Assembly (NCBI RefSeq): GCF_900090195.1
Contig: NZ_LT607803.1
Location: 6,536,229 to 6,600,228, forward strand
Length of the DNA: 64,000 nt
Direction: 5' to 3'
From: Variovorax sp. HW608
Lineage (GTDB): Bacteria > Pseudomonadota > Gammaproteobacteria > Burkholderiales > Burkholderiaceae_C
Part shown: piece after piece, positions 24,961 to 33,778 of the stretch
Layout: each line of letters begins with the position of its first letter
How positions within the stretch are numbered: the stretch's first letter is position 1
Program-made: the position numbers and the translations under genes
Notes under the pieces: model-generated
What the model saw: only the letters and a program-made list of their open reading frames with translations
What the model was told of the DNA's origin: nothing
The model's database searches: none

Positions 24961-26444
24961 CCCGCCCCATGTACCTCGGGATCGATCTGGGCACCTCGGA
25001 GCTGAAGGCGCTGCTGCTGGCCGACGACCACCGCATCGTCGCGCTGGCACGTGCGCCGCTGACCGTGAGCCGGCCGCAGCCGCTGTGGTCGCAGCAGCTG
25101 CCCTCGCAGTGGTGGGAAGCGCTGGAGGCCGCGATGGCGGCATTGCGCCGAGGCAATGCGGATGCGCTGTCGGCAGTACGCGCGATCGGGCTTTCCGGCC
25201 AGATGCACGGCGCGGTTGCGCTCGATGCAACCGGACAGGTGCTGCGTCCCGCGATCCTCTGGAACGACGGCCGCAGCGCCGCGCAATGCGATGAGCTCGC
25301 GGCGCTCGTGCCGCGTCTCGCCGACATCACGGGCAACCTCGCGATGCCGGGCTTCACCGCGCCGAAGCTGCTTTGGATGCGCAAGCACGAGCCCGAACTT
25401 TTCGCGCGAACGGCCTCGGTGCTGCTGCCCAAGGACTGGCTGCGCTTCATGCTCAGCGGTACGCGCGCGAGCGACATGTCCGATGCCTCGGGCACGCTGT
25501 GGCTCGACGTGGCGGCGCGCGACTGGTCGGACGAGATCCTCGCCGCGTGCGGGCTCGGCCGCAGACACATGCCGGAACTCGTCGAAGGCAGTGCGGCCGC
25601 GGGCAGGCTCAAGTCCGAACTCGCGGCGCGTTGGGGCCTCGCCGCCGACATCCCGATCGCCGGGGGCGGCGGCGACAACGCGGCCAGCGCGGTCGGCATG
25701 GGCCTCGTGTCGGCCGGACAGGGCTTCGTGTCGCTCGGCACCTCGGGCGTGATCTTCGTGTGCGGCGACCGCTTCGCGCCCGATCCGGCGCGCGCGGTGC
25801 ATGCGTTCTGCCATGCGCTGCCGGGCCGGTGGCACCAGATGTCGGTGATGCTCTCGGCATCGAGCGCGGTGACCTGGGCCGCGCGCAGCTTCGGGCTGGG
25901 CAACGAAGCCGCGCTGCTCGCGGCGGCGGCGACTGTCGGCGCGGACGGTCGGCGGCGGGCGCCCTTCTTTCTTCCATACCTGTCCGGCGAACGCTCGCCG
26001 CACAACGACGCGAATGCGGAGGGCGTGCTGTTCGGCCTCACACATGCGCATGGGCCGGCGGAGATCGCCTATGCGGTCGCCGAAGGCGTGGGCTTCGGGC
26101 TTCGCGACGGGCTGGACACGCTCCAGAAGCCCGCCGGCGACCTGCTGCTCGTGGGCGGCGGCGCGCGCAGCGCCTGGTGGGCGCAACTGCTCGCCGACAT
26201 CCTCCAGGTGCCGCTCGCGGTGTGCGAAGGCAGCGAAGCCGGCGGTGCGCTGGGTGCGGCGCGGCTTGCCTGGCTGGCGGATGGGGGATCGGAAGCGGCG
26301 GTCTGCCGGCAGCCGTCGGTGCGGCAGCGTTTCGAACCGGACCTCGCGCATGCGGGCATGACCGCAACGCGCCATGCCCGCTTCCAGGGGCTCTACGCGG
26401 CCTTGCGATCGAGCTTCTCAGCGGGGAAGCCTCTGACCACTTGA
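24957..26444 (+). CDS. xylB: Xylulokinase (FGGY family)
   Basis: This 495-residue FGGY carbohydrate kinase phosphorylates D-xylulose, the product of D-arabinitol oxidation, for entry into the pentose phosphate pathway. The N-terminal phosphate motif is GIDLGTSELKALLL. GLSGQMHGAV around residue 80 is characteristic of xylulokinases, and SLGTSGVIF and LLVGGGARS belong to the ATP site. The ATG overlaps the AraC stop (ATGA). It is the last gene of the polyol operon. Confidence 0.92.
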   Translation: MTRPMYLGIDLGTSELKALLLADDHRIVALARAPLTVSRPQPLWSQQLPSQWWEALEAAMAALRRGNADALSAVRAIGLSGQMHGAVALDATGQVLRPAILWNDGRSAAQCDELAALVPRLADITGNLAMPGFTAPKLLWMRKHEPELFARTASVLLPKDWLRFMLSGTRASDMSDASGTLWLDVAARDWSDEILAACGLGRRHMPELVEGSAAAGRLKSELAARWGLAADIPIAGGGGDNAASAVGMGLVSAGQGFVSLGTSGVIFVCGDRFAPDPARAVHAFCHALPGRWHQMSVMLSASSAVTWAARSFGLGNEAALLAAAATVGADGRRRAPFFLPYLSGERSPHNDANAEGVLFGLTHAHGPAEIAYAVAEGVGFGLRDGLDTLQKPAGDLLLVGGGARSAWWAQLLADILQVPLAVCEGSEAGGALGAARLAWLADGGSEAAVCRQPSVRQRFEPDLAHAGMTATRHARFQGLYAALRSSFSAGKPLTT

Positions 26445-26465
26445 TTCCGCACGGTTCCGGCAGTG

Positions 26466-26510
26466 CGATATCGTTTCGACTATATTGATATCATTGCCAT
26501 CATATTTCGA
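26466..26510. promoter_or_regulatory. AT-rich promoter/operator of the toxin-antitoxin operon
   Basis: Upstream of the antitoxin start lie the palindromes CGATATCG (26466-26473) and TGATATCA (26486-26493), plus a repeated TTTCGA (26474-26479 and 26505-26510). The AT content is well above its surroundings. Ribbon-helix-helix antitoxins bind such short symmetric sites to repress their own operon. Confidence 0.5.
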
Positions 26511-26523
26511 GAGACGCTATCAG

Positions 26524-26778
26524 ATGCCCGCCGTTACCATCCGCAACCTGTCGGAAGAAGCGCACCGCGCCCTCAAGGTGCGCGCGGCGCATCATGGTCG
26601 CAGCACCGAGGCCGAAATGCGCGACATTCTGGAAACGGCGGTTCGTCCCGCCAGTCGCCTCCGTCTCGGCTCCGCCCTGTCGGCGTTGAGCCGCGACGCC
26701 GGGTTGACCAATGCCGATTTCGAGGCGCTGGAACAGAGCCGCGACCGGACGCCCGCCACGCCCATGAGCTTCGAATGA
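26524..26778 (+). CDS. FitA-type ribbon-helix-helix antitoxin
   Basis: This 84-residue antitoxin has an N-terminal ribbon-helix-helix fold (AVTIRNLSEEAHRALKVRAA, then HHGRSTEAEMRDIL), as in FitA/VapB proteins, followed by a C-terminal arm that should wrap the toxin. It would neutralise the PIN toxin encoded next and repress the operon. The stop overlaps the toxin ATG (ATGA), ensuring coupled translation. Confidence 0.88.
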   Translation: MPAVTIRNLSEEAHRALKVRAAHHGRSTEAEMRDILETAVRPASRLRLGSALSALSRDAGLTNADFEALEQSRDRTPATPMSFE

Positions 26779-27197
26779 TCGTTCTGGATACGAATGTCGT
26801 CTCCGAGGCGATGAAGCCGGAGCCGGCCCCCGCCGTGCGCGACTGGTTGGATGAGCAGGTCGCCGAAACCCTCTATCTTTCCAGCGTCACCGTCGCGGAA
26901 CTGCTGTTCGGTATCGGCGCGTTGCCGGACGGACGGCGCAAGCAGAAGCTCGTCATGACGCTCGACGGGCTTCTCGGCCTGTTCGACGGCAGGATCCTCC
27001 CTTTCGATACGGAGGCCGCCCGTCACTATGCCGACCTTGCCGTCGCGGCCCGAAATGCGGGCAAGGGCTTTCCCACGCCGGACGGCTACATCGCCGCCAT
27101 CGCCACCGCCCACAGCTTCGCGGTCGCCACGCGCGACGCCAGCACCTTTCAGGCGGCGGGCGTCCCGATCATCGACCCTTGGACGGCCGGACACTGA
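26775..27197 (+). CDS. FitB/VapC-type PIN-domain toxin ribonuclease
   Basis: This 140-residue PIN-domain protein is a Mg-dependent endoribonuclease toxin. The four acidic residues expected for the metal site are visible: D5 (LDTN), E42 (VAELLFG), D103 (TPDGYIAA) and D121 (TRDAS). With the upstream antitoxin it forms a FitAB/VapBC-like module. The pair sits between xylulokinase and unrelated small genes and has its own AT-rich promoter, consistent with horizontal gain. The targets are probably tRNA or rRNA, as for the family; this cannot be read from sequence. Confidence 0.9.
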   Translation: MIVLDTNVVSEAMKPEPAPAVRDWLDEQVAETLYLSSVTVAELLFGIGALPDGRRKQKLVMTLDGLLGLFDGRILPFDTEAARHYADLAVAARNAGKGFPTPDGYIAAIATAHSFAVATRDASTFQAAGVPIIDPWTAGH

Positions 27198-27249
27198 ACA
27201 TCTGGGCGAGGGATCCGAGCTTCCCCGCACCGCTCTAAGCCAGCCTAGA

Positions 27250-27825
27250 CTAGAGATCGCCCAGCGGCCCGAACGAGGTCCTGAGCCCCGCGTAGTCGGT
27301 CGGCCCGCTGCTCTCCGGCGGATTGCCGGTCGCCGACAACCAGGCCGCGATGCTCGGCAGGCGGCGGTCGAAGTACAGCTGCAACTGCATCCAGTTGCCC
27401 GATTCGGTGTGGCCTTCGGTCTTCTCCAGCGCCTCGACCGCGATGGTGCGCAGGCTGCTCACCATGGCGAGCGAACGGCCGTCCAGCAGTTGCAGCGTCA
27501 CCTCGCGTCCCCGCATCAGCACCTCCTGGAGGATGCGGCGATGGACGCTGTAGTCGGCCCAACTGCGCTTGATGCAGGCGTCGTTGAGCTCGCGGAACAC
27601 CCAGTGCATGTGGCTCGCGAACATGGCGGCGACCTGGCCGGCTTGCCGCAGGCTCTGGCGCGAGGCCGTCGACTGCAGCCGCACGGACCAGAAGATGGCC
27701 GCCAGGACGCCGATCGTCTGCACCCAGCCGGCCCATTCGGCCGACGTCGTGGGCCGGAAGAACCAGCCCACCACCACCAGGATCCCAATGCCGGCGCCGA
27801 TCGCCACTCCTCCAAGTTTTCGCAT
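27250..27825 (-). CDS. Hypothetical membrane-anchored protein
   Basis: This 191-residue protein begins with two hydrophobic segments (about residues 5-25, and 32-50 including AGWVQTIGVLAAIFW). A mostly helical soluble part rich in Arg, Gln and Glu follows. No catalytic motif or known domain is recognisable. The hydrophobic hairpin would place the rest of the protein in the cytoplasm. It is preceded on the same strand by another small hypothetical gene. Confidence 0.65.
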   Translation of the reverse strand: MRKLGGVAIGAGIGILVVVGWFFRPTTSAEWAGWVQTIGVLAAIFWSVRLQSTASRQSLRQAGQVAAMFASHMHWVFRELNDACIKRSWADYSVHRRILQEVLMRGREVTLQLLDGRSLAMVSSLRTIAVEALEKTEGHTESGNWMQLQLYFDRRLPSIAAWLSATGNPPESSGPTDYAGLRTSFGPLGDL

Positions 27826-27854
27826 GCTTTCCTCAGGAATCGACGGCGTTCCGC

Positions 27855-28076
27855 TCAGCTTCGCGGGCCGTCCTTGCCGAACAGTTTCCGGATCGCGGCG
27901 ACACCGGCGACCAGGGCGTTGGAATAACTGACGTACGGATCGGTCGCGGCCTCGATGGGCAGGTAAGGCAGCGCGTCGTCGTCCATCTCGTCGTCAGTGG
28001 CTTCCAGCAAGACCCAATAGAACTCGCCCTCTTCGAGTTCTTGAACGGTCAGCGCGATATTTCGCAATTGCGACAT
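27855..28076 (-). CDS. Small acidic hypothetical protein
   Basis: This 73-residue protein is acidic in its centre (EATDDEMDDDALPYLPIEAA) and ends with a basic KLFGKDG segment. The ATG at 28076 is preferred; an in-frame GTG 12 nt earlier is also possible. No family is recognised. It is divergent from the gene at 28322, with a 245-bp gap between them that holds an inverted repeat. Confidence 0.6.
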   Translation of the reverse strand: MSQLRNIALTVQELEEGEFYWVLLEATDDEMDDDALPYLPIEAATDPYVSYSNALVAGVAAIRKLFGKDGPRS

Positions 28077-28155
28077 AGGGTTAGGCACGGGTCTTCGTAG
28101 GTCGTCCGATGCTAGTCAACTCGCCTATTAACGCCTAAGTACAATTTCACGATTA

Positions 28156-28169
28156 GTCACAAATGTGAC
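28156..28169. promoter_or_regulatory. Inverted repeat GTCACA-AA-TGTGAC in a divergent intergenic region
   Basis: This 14-bp perfect palindrome is embedded in an AT-rich stretch of the 245-bp gap between two divergent small genes. A consensus-like -35 hexamer TTGACA follows at 28184-28189, facing the gene at 28322, though I see no good -10 at the right distance. The palindrome is a plausible operator. Confidence 0.4.
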
Positions 28170-28321
28170 CAAAAGATTTACTTTTGACAAGTCCCTGGAT
28201 GCACCAGAGCCCAGAATCGAGCCGGAATCGGCCTTCAGGCGCGGTCACCAAGCTTTCCCTACAACGCCCGGCGGGCGCCGCGCCTAAGCTGATTCATGTC
28301 CATCCACGATCAGGAGGAGAC

Positions 28322-28726
28322 ATGAAGCATTTCAACCTCGACCCCCACATGACGGCCGTCGTCGGGGGAGCCTTCTATCCCACCGGCCATTCGATGGTGA
28401 TGTTTCCGGACGCCGCGGATGCCAGCCGTGTGGGCCACCAGCTCATCGACCACGGCTTCAGCGGCGACGAGGTCTACCTGATCCCGCCGCATGTGATCAT
28501 CGAGCAGATCACGCCTACGGTGCGCGATGACGCCAACCCGCTGCCTTCCGCCGGCACCGATGCAGCCACCGTGCGGGCCTATACCAAGCTCGCGCGCGAG
28601 GGCCATACCGCGCTGCTCGTGCGGACCCGGGACGAGGCGACCGCCAACAGGCTCATGGAGCTCGTGCGCACCGTCCCCTACTCGATCGCGCAGCGCTACC
28701 GCACGCTCGTGATCGAGGACTTGTAG
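28322..28726 (+). CDS. Conserved hypothetical protein with perfect ribosome site
   Basis: This 134-residue soluble protein has no signal peptide. It contains the strand-like segments HSMVMFPDAADASRV and TALLVRTRDEATANRLMEL, which look like two halves of an alpha/beta ferredoxin-like fold, an arrangement known in several small stress-related proteins. AGGAGG at 28312-28317 sits ideally before the ATG, so it is probably well expressed. I do not recognise a family with confidence. Confidence 0.7.
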   Translation: MKHFNLDPHMTAVVGGAFYPTGHSMVMFPDAADASRVGHQLIDHGFSGDEVYLIPPHVIIEQITPTVRDDANPLPSAGTDAATVRAYTKLAREGHTALLVRTRDEATANRLMELVRTVPYSIAQRYRTLVIEDL

Positions 28727-28741
28727 ATTCCAGGGAGCGCT

Positions 28742-30418
28742 CTACTTCAGCACCGCGCGGGCCATGGCCTGGGCGAGTTCGTGCTCGCCGAGAAACACGG
28801 TGGCTGACAGCTCGTGCGCGAGCAGGCGGGCCTCGTCCTCGTTGTGGCTGCGGATGACGGTCTCGATCGCCGGGTTGAGGGTGCGCGCCGCCTCGATCAT
28901 CTGCCGCACGTTGATCGCATCCGCCGTGGCCACCACCAGCACCCGGGCGCGTGCGATGTGCGCCTGGATCAGCACGCCCGGATCGGCCGCGTCGCCCCAC
29001 ACCGCCGCCATGCCCTGCGCCCGCAGCTTTTCGACCAGCTCGCGGTTCTGCTCGGCGACGACGAAGGGAATGTCATGGGCCGACAGCGCCGCCGCGATGC
29101 GCCGGCCGACGCGCCCGTAGCCGACCAGCACCACCTGCTTCGACAGGTACTTCGCAGCGGTGCTCACCGGTAGCTCGGCCAGCGGATCGTCGCGCGCTTC
29201 GAGGCCGCGCGCGAGCGAGGAATGGGCGTGCAGCCATTTCTGGATCTGCGCGATCAGGCTGAACCACAGCGGGTTGGTCGCGATGGAGATCAGCCCTGCG
29301 GCCAGCAGCAGGCTCTGCCCCTCGGCCGGCAGCAGACCGAGCCTGCCGCCCAGCGAGGCCAGGATGAACGAGAACTCGCCGATCTGCGCGAGGCTGGCGC
29401 TGACCGTGAGCGCAGTGCCGAGCGGGTAGCGCAGCAGCAGCACCAGCGCACACGCGGCCACCGACTTGCCCACCACGATCACCAGCACCACCGCCAGCAC
29501 CTGCAGCGGCCGTTCGACCAGCACCGCCGGGTTGAACAGCATGCCCACCGAGACGAAGAACAGCACCGCGAAGGCATCGCGCAGCGGCAGCGATTCCCGG
29601 GCGGCGCGATGGCTGAACTCGGACTCGCGCATCACCATGCCCGCGAAGAAGGCGCCCAGCGCGAACGACACCCCGAAGAGCGCTGCGGCCGAGAACGCGA
29701 TGCCCACCGCCGCCGCGACCACGCAGAGCGTGAAGAGCTCGCGCGATCCGGTGCGCGCCACCTGCCACAGCACCCAGGGAAACAGGCGCCGCCCCACGAC
29801 CAGCATGAGCGCGACGAAGCCGCCGACCTGCAGCAGCGTCAGGCCCAGCGTCTGCCAGATCGGCCCGGTCCGCGGCCCCGGATCGGCACCGGCCAGCGCG
29901 GTCGCGAGCGGCGGCATCAGCACCAGCACGAGGACCATCGCGAGGTCCTCCACCACCAGCCAGCCAACCGCGATGCGCCCGGTGAAGGAATCGAGGATGC
30001 CGAGGTTCTCCAGCGCGCGCAGCAGCACCACCGTGCTCGCGACCGAGAGCGACAGGCCGAAGACCAGCGCGGCGCCGAGGTCCCAGCCCCAAAAGCTTGC
30101 GAGCGCGCCGCCGAGCATCGTCGCCACCGCGATCTGCACCAGCGCGCCGGGCACCGCGATCCGGCGCACCGCCAGCAGATCGTCGAGCGAGAAATGCAGC
30201 CCGACGCCGAACATCAGCAGCATCACGCCGATCTCGGCGAGTTGCGCGGCGATGCCGGCATCGGCCACGAACCCCGGCGTGAACGGCCCGATGATGACCC
30301 CGGCAAGCAGATAGCCCACCAGCGCCGGCAACTTGAGCCGCGCCGCCAGGAAGCCGAGCAACAGCGCCAGCCCGAAGCCGGCGGCAAGGGTGTTGATCAG
30401 TGAAACGCTGTGGGGCAT
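28742..30418 (-). CDS. ybaL: YbaL-type monovalent cation:proton antiporter with TrkA-N domain
   Basis: This 558-residue CPA2-family antiporter has about twelve transmembrane segments (residues ~5-390), including the LLAGVIIGPFTPGFVADAGI region that is very like E. coli YbaL. The soluble RCK/TrkA-N domain begins VVLVGYGRVGRRIAAAL near residue 415 and binds NAD(H) or nucleotides to gate transport. K+ or Na+ exchange for H+ is the expected role. The ATG at 30418 removes six residues from the longest frame and begins with the hydrophobic first helix. It lies downstream of dctA on the same strand, 40 bp apart. Confidence 0.9.
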   Translation of the reverse strand: MPHSVSLINTLAAGFGLALLLGFLAARLKLPALVGYLLAGVIIGPFTPGFVADAGIAAQLAEIGVMLLMFGVGLHFSLDDLLAVRRIAVPGALVQIAVATMLGGALASFWGWDLGAALVFGLSLSVASTVVLLRALENLGILDSFTGRIAVGWLVVEDLAMVLVLVLMPPLATALAGADPGPRTGPIWQTLGLTLLQVGGFVALMLVVGRRLFPWVLWQVARTGSRELFTLCVVAAAVGIAFSAAALFGVSFALGAFFAGMVMRESEFSHRAARESLPLRDAFAVLFFVSVGMLFNPAVLVERPLQVLAVVLVIVVGKSVAACALVLLLRYPLGTALTVSASLAQIGEFSFILASLGGRLGLLPAEGQSLLLAAGLISIATNPLWFSLIAQIQKWLHAHSSLARGLEARDDPLAELPVSTAAKYLSKQVVLVGYGRVGRRIAAALSAHDIPFVVAEQNRELVEKLRAQGMAAVWGDAADPGVLIQAHIARARVLVVATADAINVRQMIEAARTLNPAIETVIRSHNEDEARLLAHELSATVFLGEHELAQAMARAVLK

Positions 30419-30458
30419 CGCCTTTGCATTCTGCAAGAGCGATGCTTTTGCCCCGGTT

Positions 30459-31799
30459 TCAGGTGGCCATTTTTCCTTCGCGGGCAGTGACGAGCTCTTC
30501 GGGCTCCTGCGCCTCGATCCAGGTCTCGTTGTTCAGCCCCGCCTGCAGCCGCTCCTCATCGAGCTCGTCGGTCCACTTGGCAACCACGATCGTCGCCACG
30601 CCGTTGCCGATCAGGTTGGTCAGCGCACGCGCTTCGGACATGAAGCGGTCGATGCCCAGGATCAGCGCCAGCCCCGCGACCGGTACATGCCCGACCGCCG
30701 ACAGCGTCGCCGCAAGAACGATGAAACCGCTGCCCGTCACGCCCGCCGCGCCCTTCGAGGTCAGCAGCAGCACCGCCAGCAAGGTGATCTCCTGCATCAG
30801 CGTCATCGGCGTGTTGGTCGCCTGCGCGATGAAAACAGCCGCCATCGTCAAATAGATCGAGGTGCCGTCGAGATTGAAGGAGTAGCCGGTCGGGATCACC
30901 AGCCCCACCACCGTCTTGCGGGCGCCGAGGTTCTCCATCTTCTCCATCATGCGCGGCAGCACCGATTCGGACGAGGAGGTGCCGAGCACGATCAACAGCT
31001 CTTCCTTGATGTACTTGATGAACTTCCAGATGCTGAAGCCGTGGAAGCGCGCGATCGACCCGAGCACCACGAAGATGAACAGCAGGCAGGTCAGATAGAA
31101 GGTGCCCATCAGCTTGCCGAGCTGGAACAGCGAGCCCACGCCGTACTTGCCGATGGTGAAGGCCATCGCGCCGAAGGCGCCGATGGGCGCGAGCTTCATG
31201 ATGTAGTTGATGATCACGAAGAGCACGTGCGAGCCCTTCTCGATCACGTCGAACACCAGCGTGCCGCGGCCGCCGAACTTGTGCAGCGCGAAGCCGAACA
31301 GCACTGCGATCAGCAGCACCTGCAGGATCTCGCCCTTGGCGAAGGCGTCGACCACGGTGTTCGGGATGATGTTCATCAGGAAGTCGACCGTGCCCTGCAT
31401 CTTGCCCGGCCCGGTGTAGGCCGCGATGCTGCGCGTATCGAGCGAGGCCGGATCGACGTTCATGCCCGCGCCCGGCTTGAGCAGGTTGACCAGCACCAGC
31501 CCCACCACCAGCGCGATGCTGCTCACGACCTCGAAATACAAGAGCGCGAGCCCGCCGGTCTTGCCGACCTTCTTCATGTCCTCCATGCCCGCGATGCCGA
31601 CCACCACGGTGCAGAAGATGATCGGTGCGATCAGCATCTTGATCAGCTTGATGAAGGCGTCGCCCAGCGGCTTCATGGATTCGCCGACCGCGGGGAAGAA
31701 ATGGCCGAGAAGCACGCCGATGATCACCGCGGTGATCACCTGGGCGTAGAGGGATTGATAGATCGCAGGCTTCTTGCGCGCCGGTGCGTCTGGGGTCAT
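30459..31799 (-). CDS. dctA: C4-dicarboxylate transporter DctA
   Basis: This 446-residue sodium/proton-driven importer takes up succinate, fumarate and malate (DAACS family). The re-entrant loop serine motif [13 protein letters not shown] and the substrate motif [12 protein letters not shown] are present, as is the N-terminal [26 protein letters not shown] precedes the ATG at good spacing. The 3' end of the group II intron lies only about 85 bp upstream, so the native promoter may have been displaced or replaced. The intron and phaB lie upstream on the same strand. Confidence 0.94.
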   Translation of the reverse strand: MTPDAPARKKPAIYQSLYAQVITAVIIGVLLGHFFPAVGESMKPLGDAFIKLIKMLIAPIIFCTVVVGIAGMEDMKKVGKTGGLALLYFEVVSSIALVVGLVLVNLLKPGAGMNVDPASLDTRSIAAYTGPGKMQGTVDFLMNIIPNTVVDAFAKGEILQVLLIAVLFGFALHKFGGRGTLVFDVIEKGSHVLFVIINYIMKLAPIGAFGAMAFTIGKYGVGSLFQLGKLMGTFYLTCLLFIFVVLGSIARFHGFSIWKFIKYIKEELLIVLGTSSSESVLPRMMEKMENLGARKTVVGLVIPTGYSFNLDGTSIYLTMAAVFIAQATNTPMTLMQEITLLAVLLLTSKGAAGVTGSGFIVLAATLSAVGHVPVAGLALILGIDRFMSEARALTNLIGNGVATIVVAKWTDELDEERLQAGLNNETWIEAQEPEELVTAREGKMAT

Positions 31800-31884
31800 G
31801 GAGGAACTCCTTGCTCTGGTTGTTATGGATCGGCGCGACTGCCGCACGCCTGGCCCATATTCTGGCTCCTGGTTCCTCCCAACA

Positions 31885-33727
31885 ATCGGGATAGGGGCCG
31901 GTCACGAAGACCGGACCCCTCCCACACCACCCGGCATGCGGGTCCGCACCGGGCGGTTCGAGAAGTTGAGGTCAGCATAGCCGGGGAATGCCGAAGTTGT
32001 CGAAGTACGCGTTGGTCAGCACCCGATTGACGAGGTTGGCGCTGCAATACCACCAGCGACGGGCGTGGGCAGCCACTTGCGCGGCCAGATCGACAGAAGC
32101 GCCCAAGGCGCGAAGTTCCCGGAATACGGTCGTTCCACGGCACCAGAACTTCAACTGGATCGCTCTGAGCCGATGGCGCAGCCAACTGTCCAGTTCGCGG
32201 AACGTGCTGGGCGTCTGCGTCAACCGGAAGTAGGCCTTCCAGCCGGGCATGAATGCCTGCAAGTCCTTGGCGATCTGATCAAAGCTGCGGCCGGTCTGCC
32301 GCCGGGTGAGTTGCCTCACCCGCTGACGGTAGCGCTGTAGCGCTGCCGCCGCCACATCCCTATGGACTTTGCCTGTGGTCTTCGAGAGCCAGAAGCAGTA
32401 GCCCAGAAACTTGCGTTTCCAAACCAGCGCCACTGCCGTCTTGGCCTCGTTGACCGACAGGCGCAGTTTCGCGTAGCAGCGCCGCAGTCCTGCCAGCACC
32501 CGCTTACCCGCCGCGATGCTCTTGACGTAGACATTGCAGTCGTCGGCATAGCGCACGAAGTTGTGCCCCCTGCGTTCGAGTTCGCGGTCCACTTCGTCGA
32601 GCATCACGTTGGCCAGCAGAGGCGACAGAGGCCCGCCTTGCGGCGTGCCCTCGTGGCGCTCCAGTTGAAGCCCGCCGTCCATGATCCCGGCCTGAAGATA
32701 TTTGCGGATCAGCCACAGCACCGCCTTGTCGGCGATGCGTCGGGCCAGTCGCTCCATCAGGATGTCGTGGTTCACGCGGTCGAAGAATTTCTCTAGGTCC
32801 ACGTCCACCACTACCGTGCATCCCTGCTGGACATAGCTGTGCGCCAGCAATACGGCCCCGTGCGCGCTGCGCCCGGGCCGGAACCCGAAGCTGTGCTCGC
32901 TGAATGTAGGGTCGATCACCGGTTGCAACACTTGCAGCAGGGCCTGCTGGATCAGTCGATCAACAACCGTAGGGATACCCAACTCCCTGTACTCACCGCC
33001 CAGTTTCGGAATCTGCACGCGGCGCACCGGACTGGGCCGGTACGTTCCAAGCAGAAGACTTTGCCGGATGTCAGGCCAGTGGCGCTTGAGGTACCCCTCG
33101 GTCTGCTCTACCGTGCGCCCATCGACGCCGGCGCTTCCCTTGTTGGCTTTGACGCGTTTCCACGCCGCCGCCATGTTGCGCTTCGCCAGCGCCTGCCCAA
33201 GCAGGTCCTCTGGCCCCCAGTGCGTTTGTTCATCCCGCGCCGGTCGCGATTCATCACGTGCGGGCTCACACCGGGCTTCACCCTGTGCGCGGCCTACGCG
33301 CCCCGCTGAACCAGCGGGCTTCTGATGCGATTCACTTCCGAGCGACATGTCTCGTCACTGTCCTTCTCGTTTGGCCCTTCGTCAGGTCGCCCCGACTACT
33401 ACGACCGCTGCTGACTTCTCGCTCCGGACAAGCCCGTCGCCCTTTCAGGCATAAGGCGAGATCTCCCCAGGTAAGAACGCGATCCTTCACCGCACAGTCG
33501 CCCCATTTACGCCACCTCGCCTTGACCACAAGAGCTTCGCAGCCTTTTGCCTGCTCGCCCTGCTCGGCAGCGCCTCAGATGAGGTTCGTGTACCTCGACT
33601 CACGGTTTACGCTCCACGCTTCCTTTCCACGCTCGGTCGCCCTCACGCAGTTGCGCTTCGCTTGCCTCACTGTGGTCAGCTCGGCCGGGGACTTCCACCC
33701 CGAAGATCGCGCCCATGCTGGGCGCAC
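31885..33727 (-). mobile_element. Group II intron, IIC-like, about 1.84 kb
   Basis: The intron is read on the minus strand. Its 5' end GTGCGCCCAGCATGGGCGC at about 33727 fits the GTGYG rule. It follows directly after the T-run of the phaB intrinsic terminator, the insertion habit of group IIC introns. Near the 3' end, a domain V-like hairpin lies around 31939-31975 and a domain VI-like hairpin around 31886-31921, with a TA bulge that would supply the branch A; the 3' boundary is about 31885 (ending GAT). It encodes one reverse transcriptase. The 33349-33727 stretch is non-coding ribozyme domains I-IV. Confidence 0.85.
31972..33348 (-). CDS. ltrA: Group II intron reverse transcriptase/maturase
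   Basis: This 458-residue intron-encoded protein assists splicing and retrohoming. Reverse-transcriptase blocks are clear: VDVDLEKFFDRV (about 181-192), HEGTPQGGPLSPLLANVML (about 232-250) and the active site YADD (267-270). A maturase (GIIM) region follows (about 335-430, with WKAYFRL and RRWW). The protein ends in NAYFDNFGIPRLC with no recognisable HNH endonuclease domain, as in IIC introns, which use single-stranded or hairpin targets. The reading frame is intact, so it could be active. Confidence 0.93.
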   Translation of the reverse strand: MSLGSESHQKPAGSAGRVGRAQGEARCEPARDESRPARDEQTHWGPEDLLGQALAKRNMAAAWKRVKANKGSAGVDGRTVEQTEGYLKRHWPDIRQSLLLGTYRPSPVRRVQIPKLGGEYRELGIPTVVDRLIQQALLQVLQPVIDPTFSEHSFGFRPGRSAHGAVLLAHSYVQQGCTVVVDVDLEKFFDRVNHDILMERLARRIADKAVLWLIRKYLQAGIMDGGLQLERHEGTPQGGPLSPLLANVMLDEVDRELERRGHNFVRYADDCNVYVKSIAAGKRVLAGLRRCYAKLRLSVNEAKTAVALVWKRKFLGYCFWLSKTTGKVHRDVAAAALQRYRQRVRQLTRRQTGRSFDQIAKDLQAFMPGWKAYFRLTQTPSTFRELDSWLRHRLRAIQLKFWCRGTTVFRELRALGASVDLAAQVAAHARRWWYCSANLVNRVLTNAYFDNFGIPRLC

Positions 33728-33753
33728 AAAAAAGACCCGCCAGGGCGGGTCTT
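33728..33753 (-). terminator. Intrinsic terminator of phaB and group II intron target
   Basis: AAGACCCGCC (33732-33741) pairs with GGCGGGTCTT (33744-33753) and is followed on the minus strand by six T residues (33733-33728). The intron starts at the very next base. The hairpin lies 26 nt after the phaB stop. Confidence 0.92.
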
Positions 33754-33778
33754 CGCTTCATCGAGGCTGCGGGCCTCC

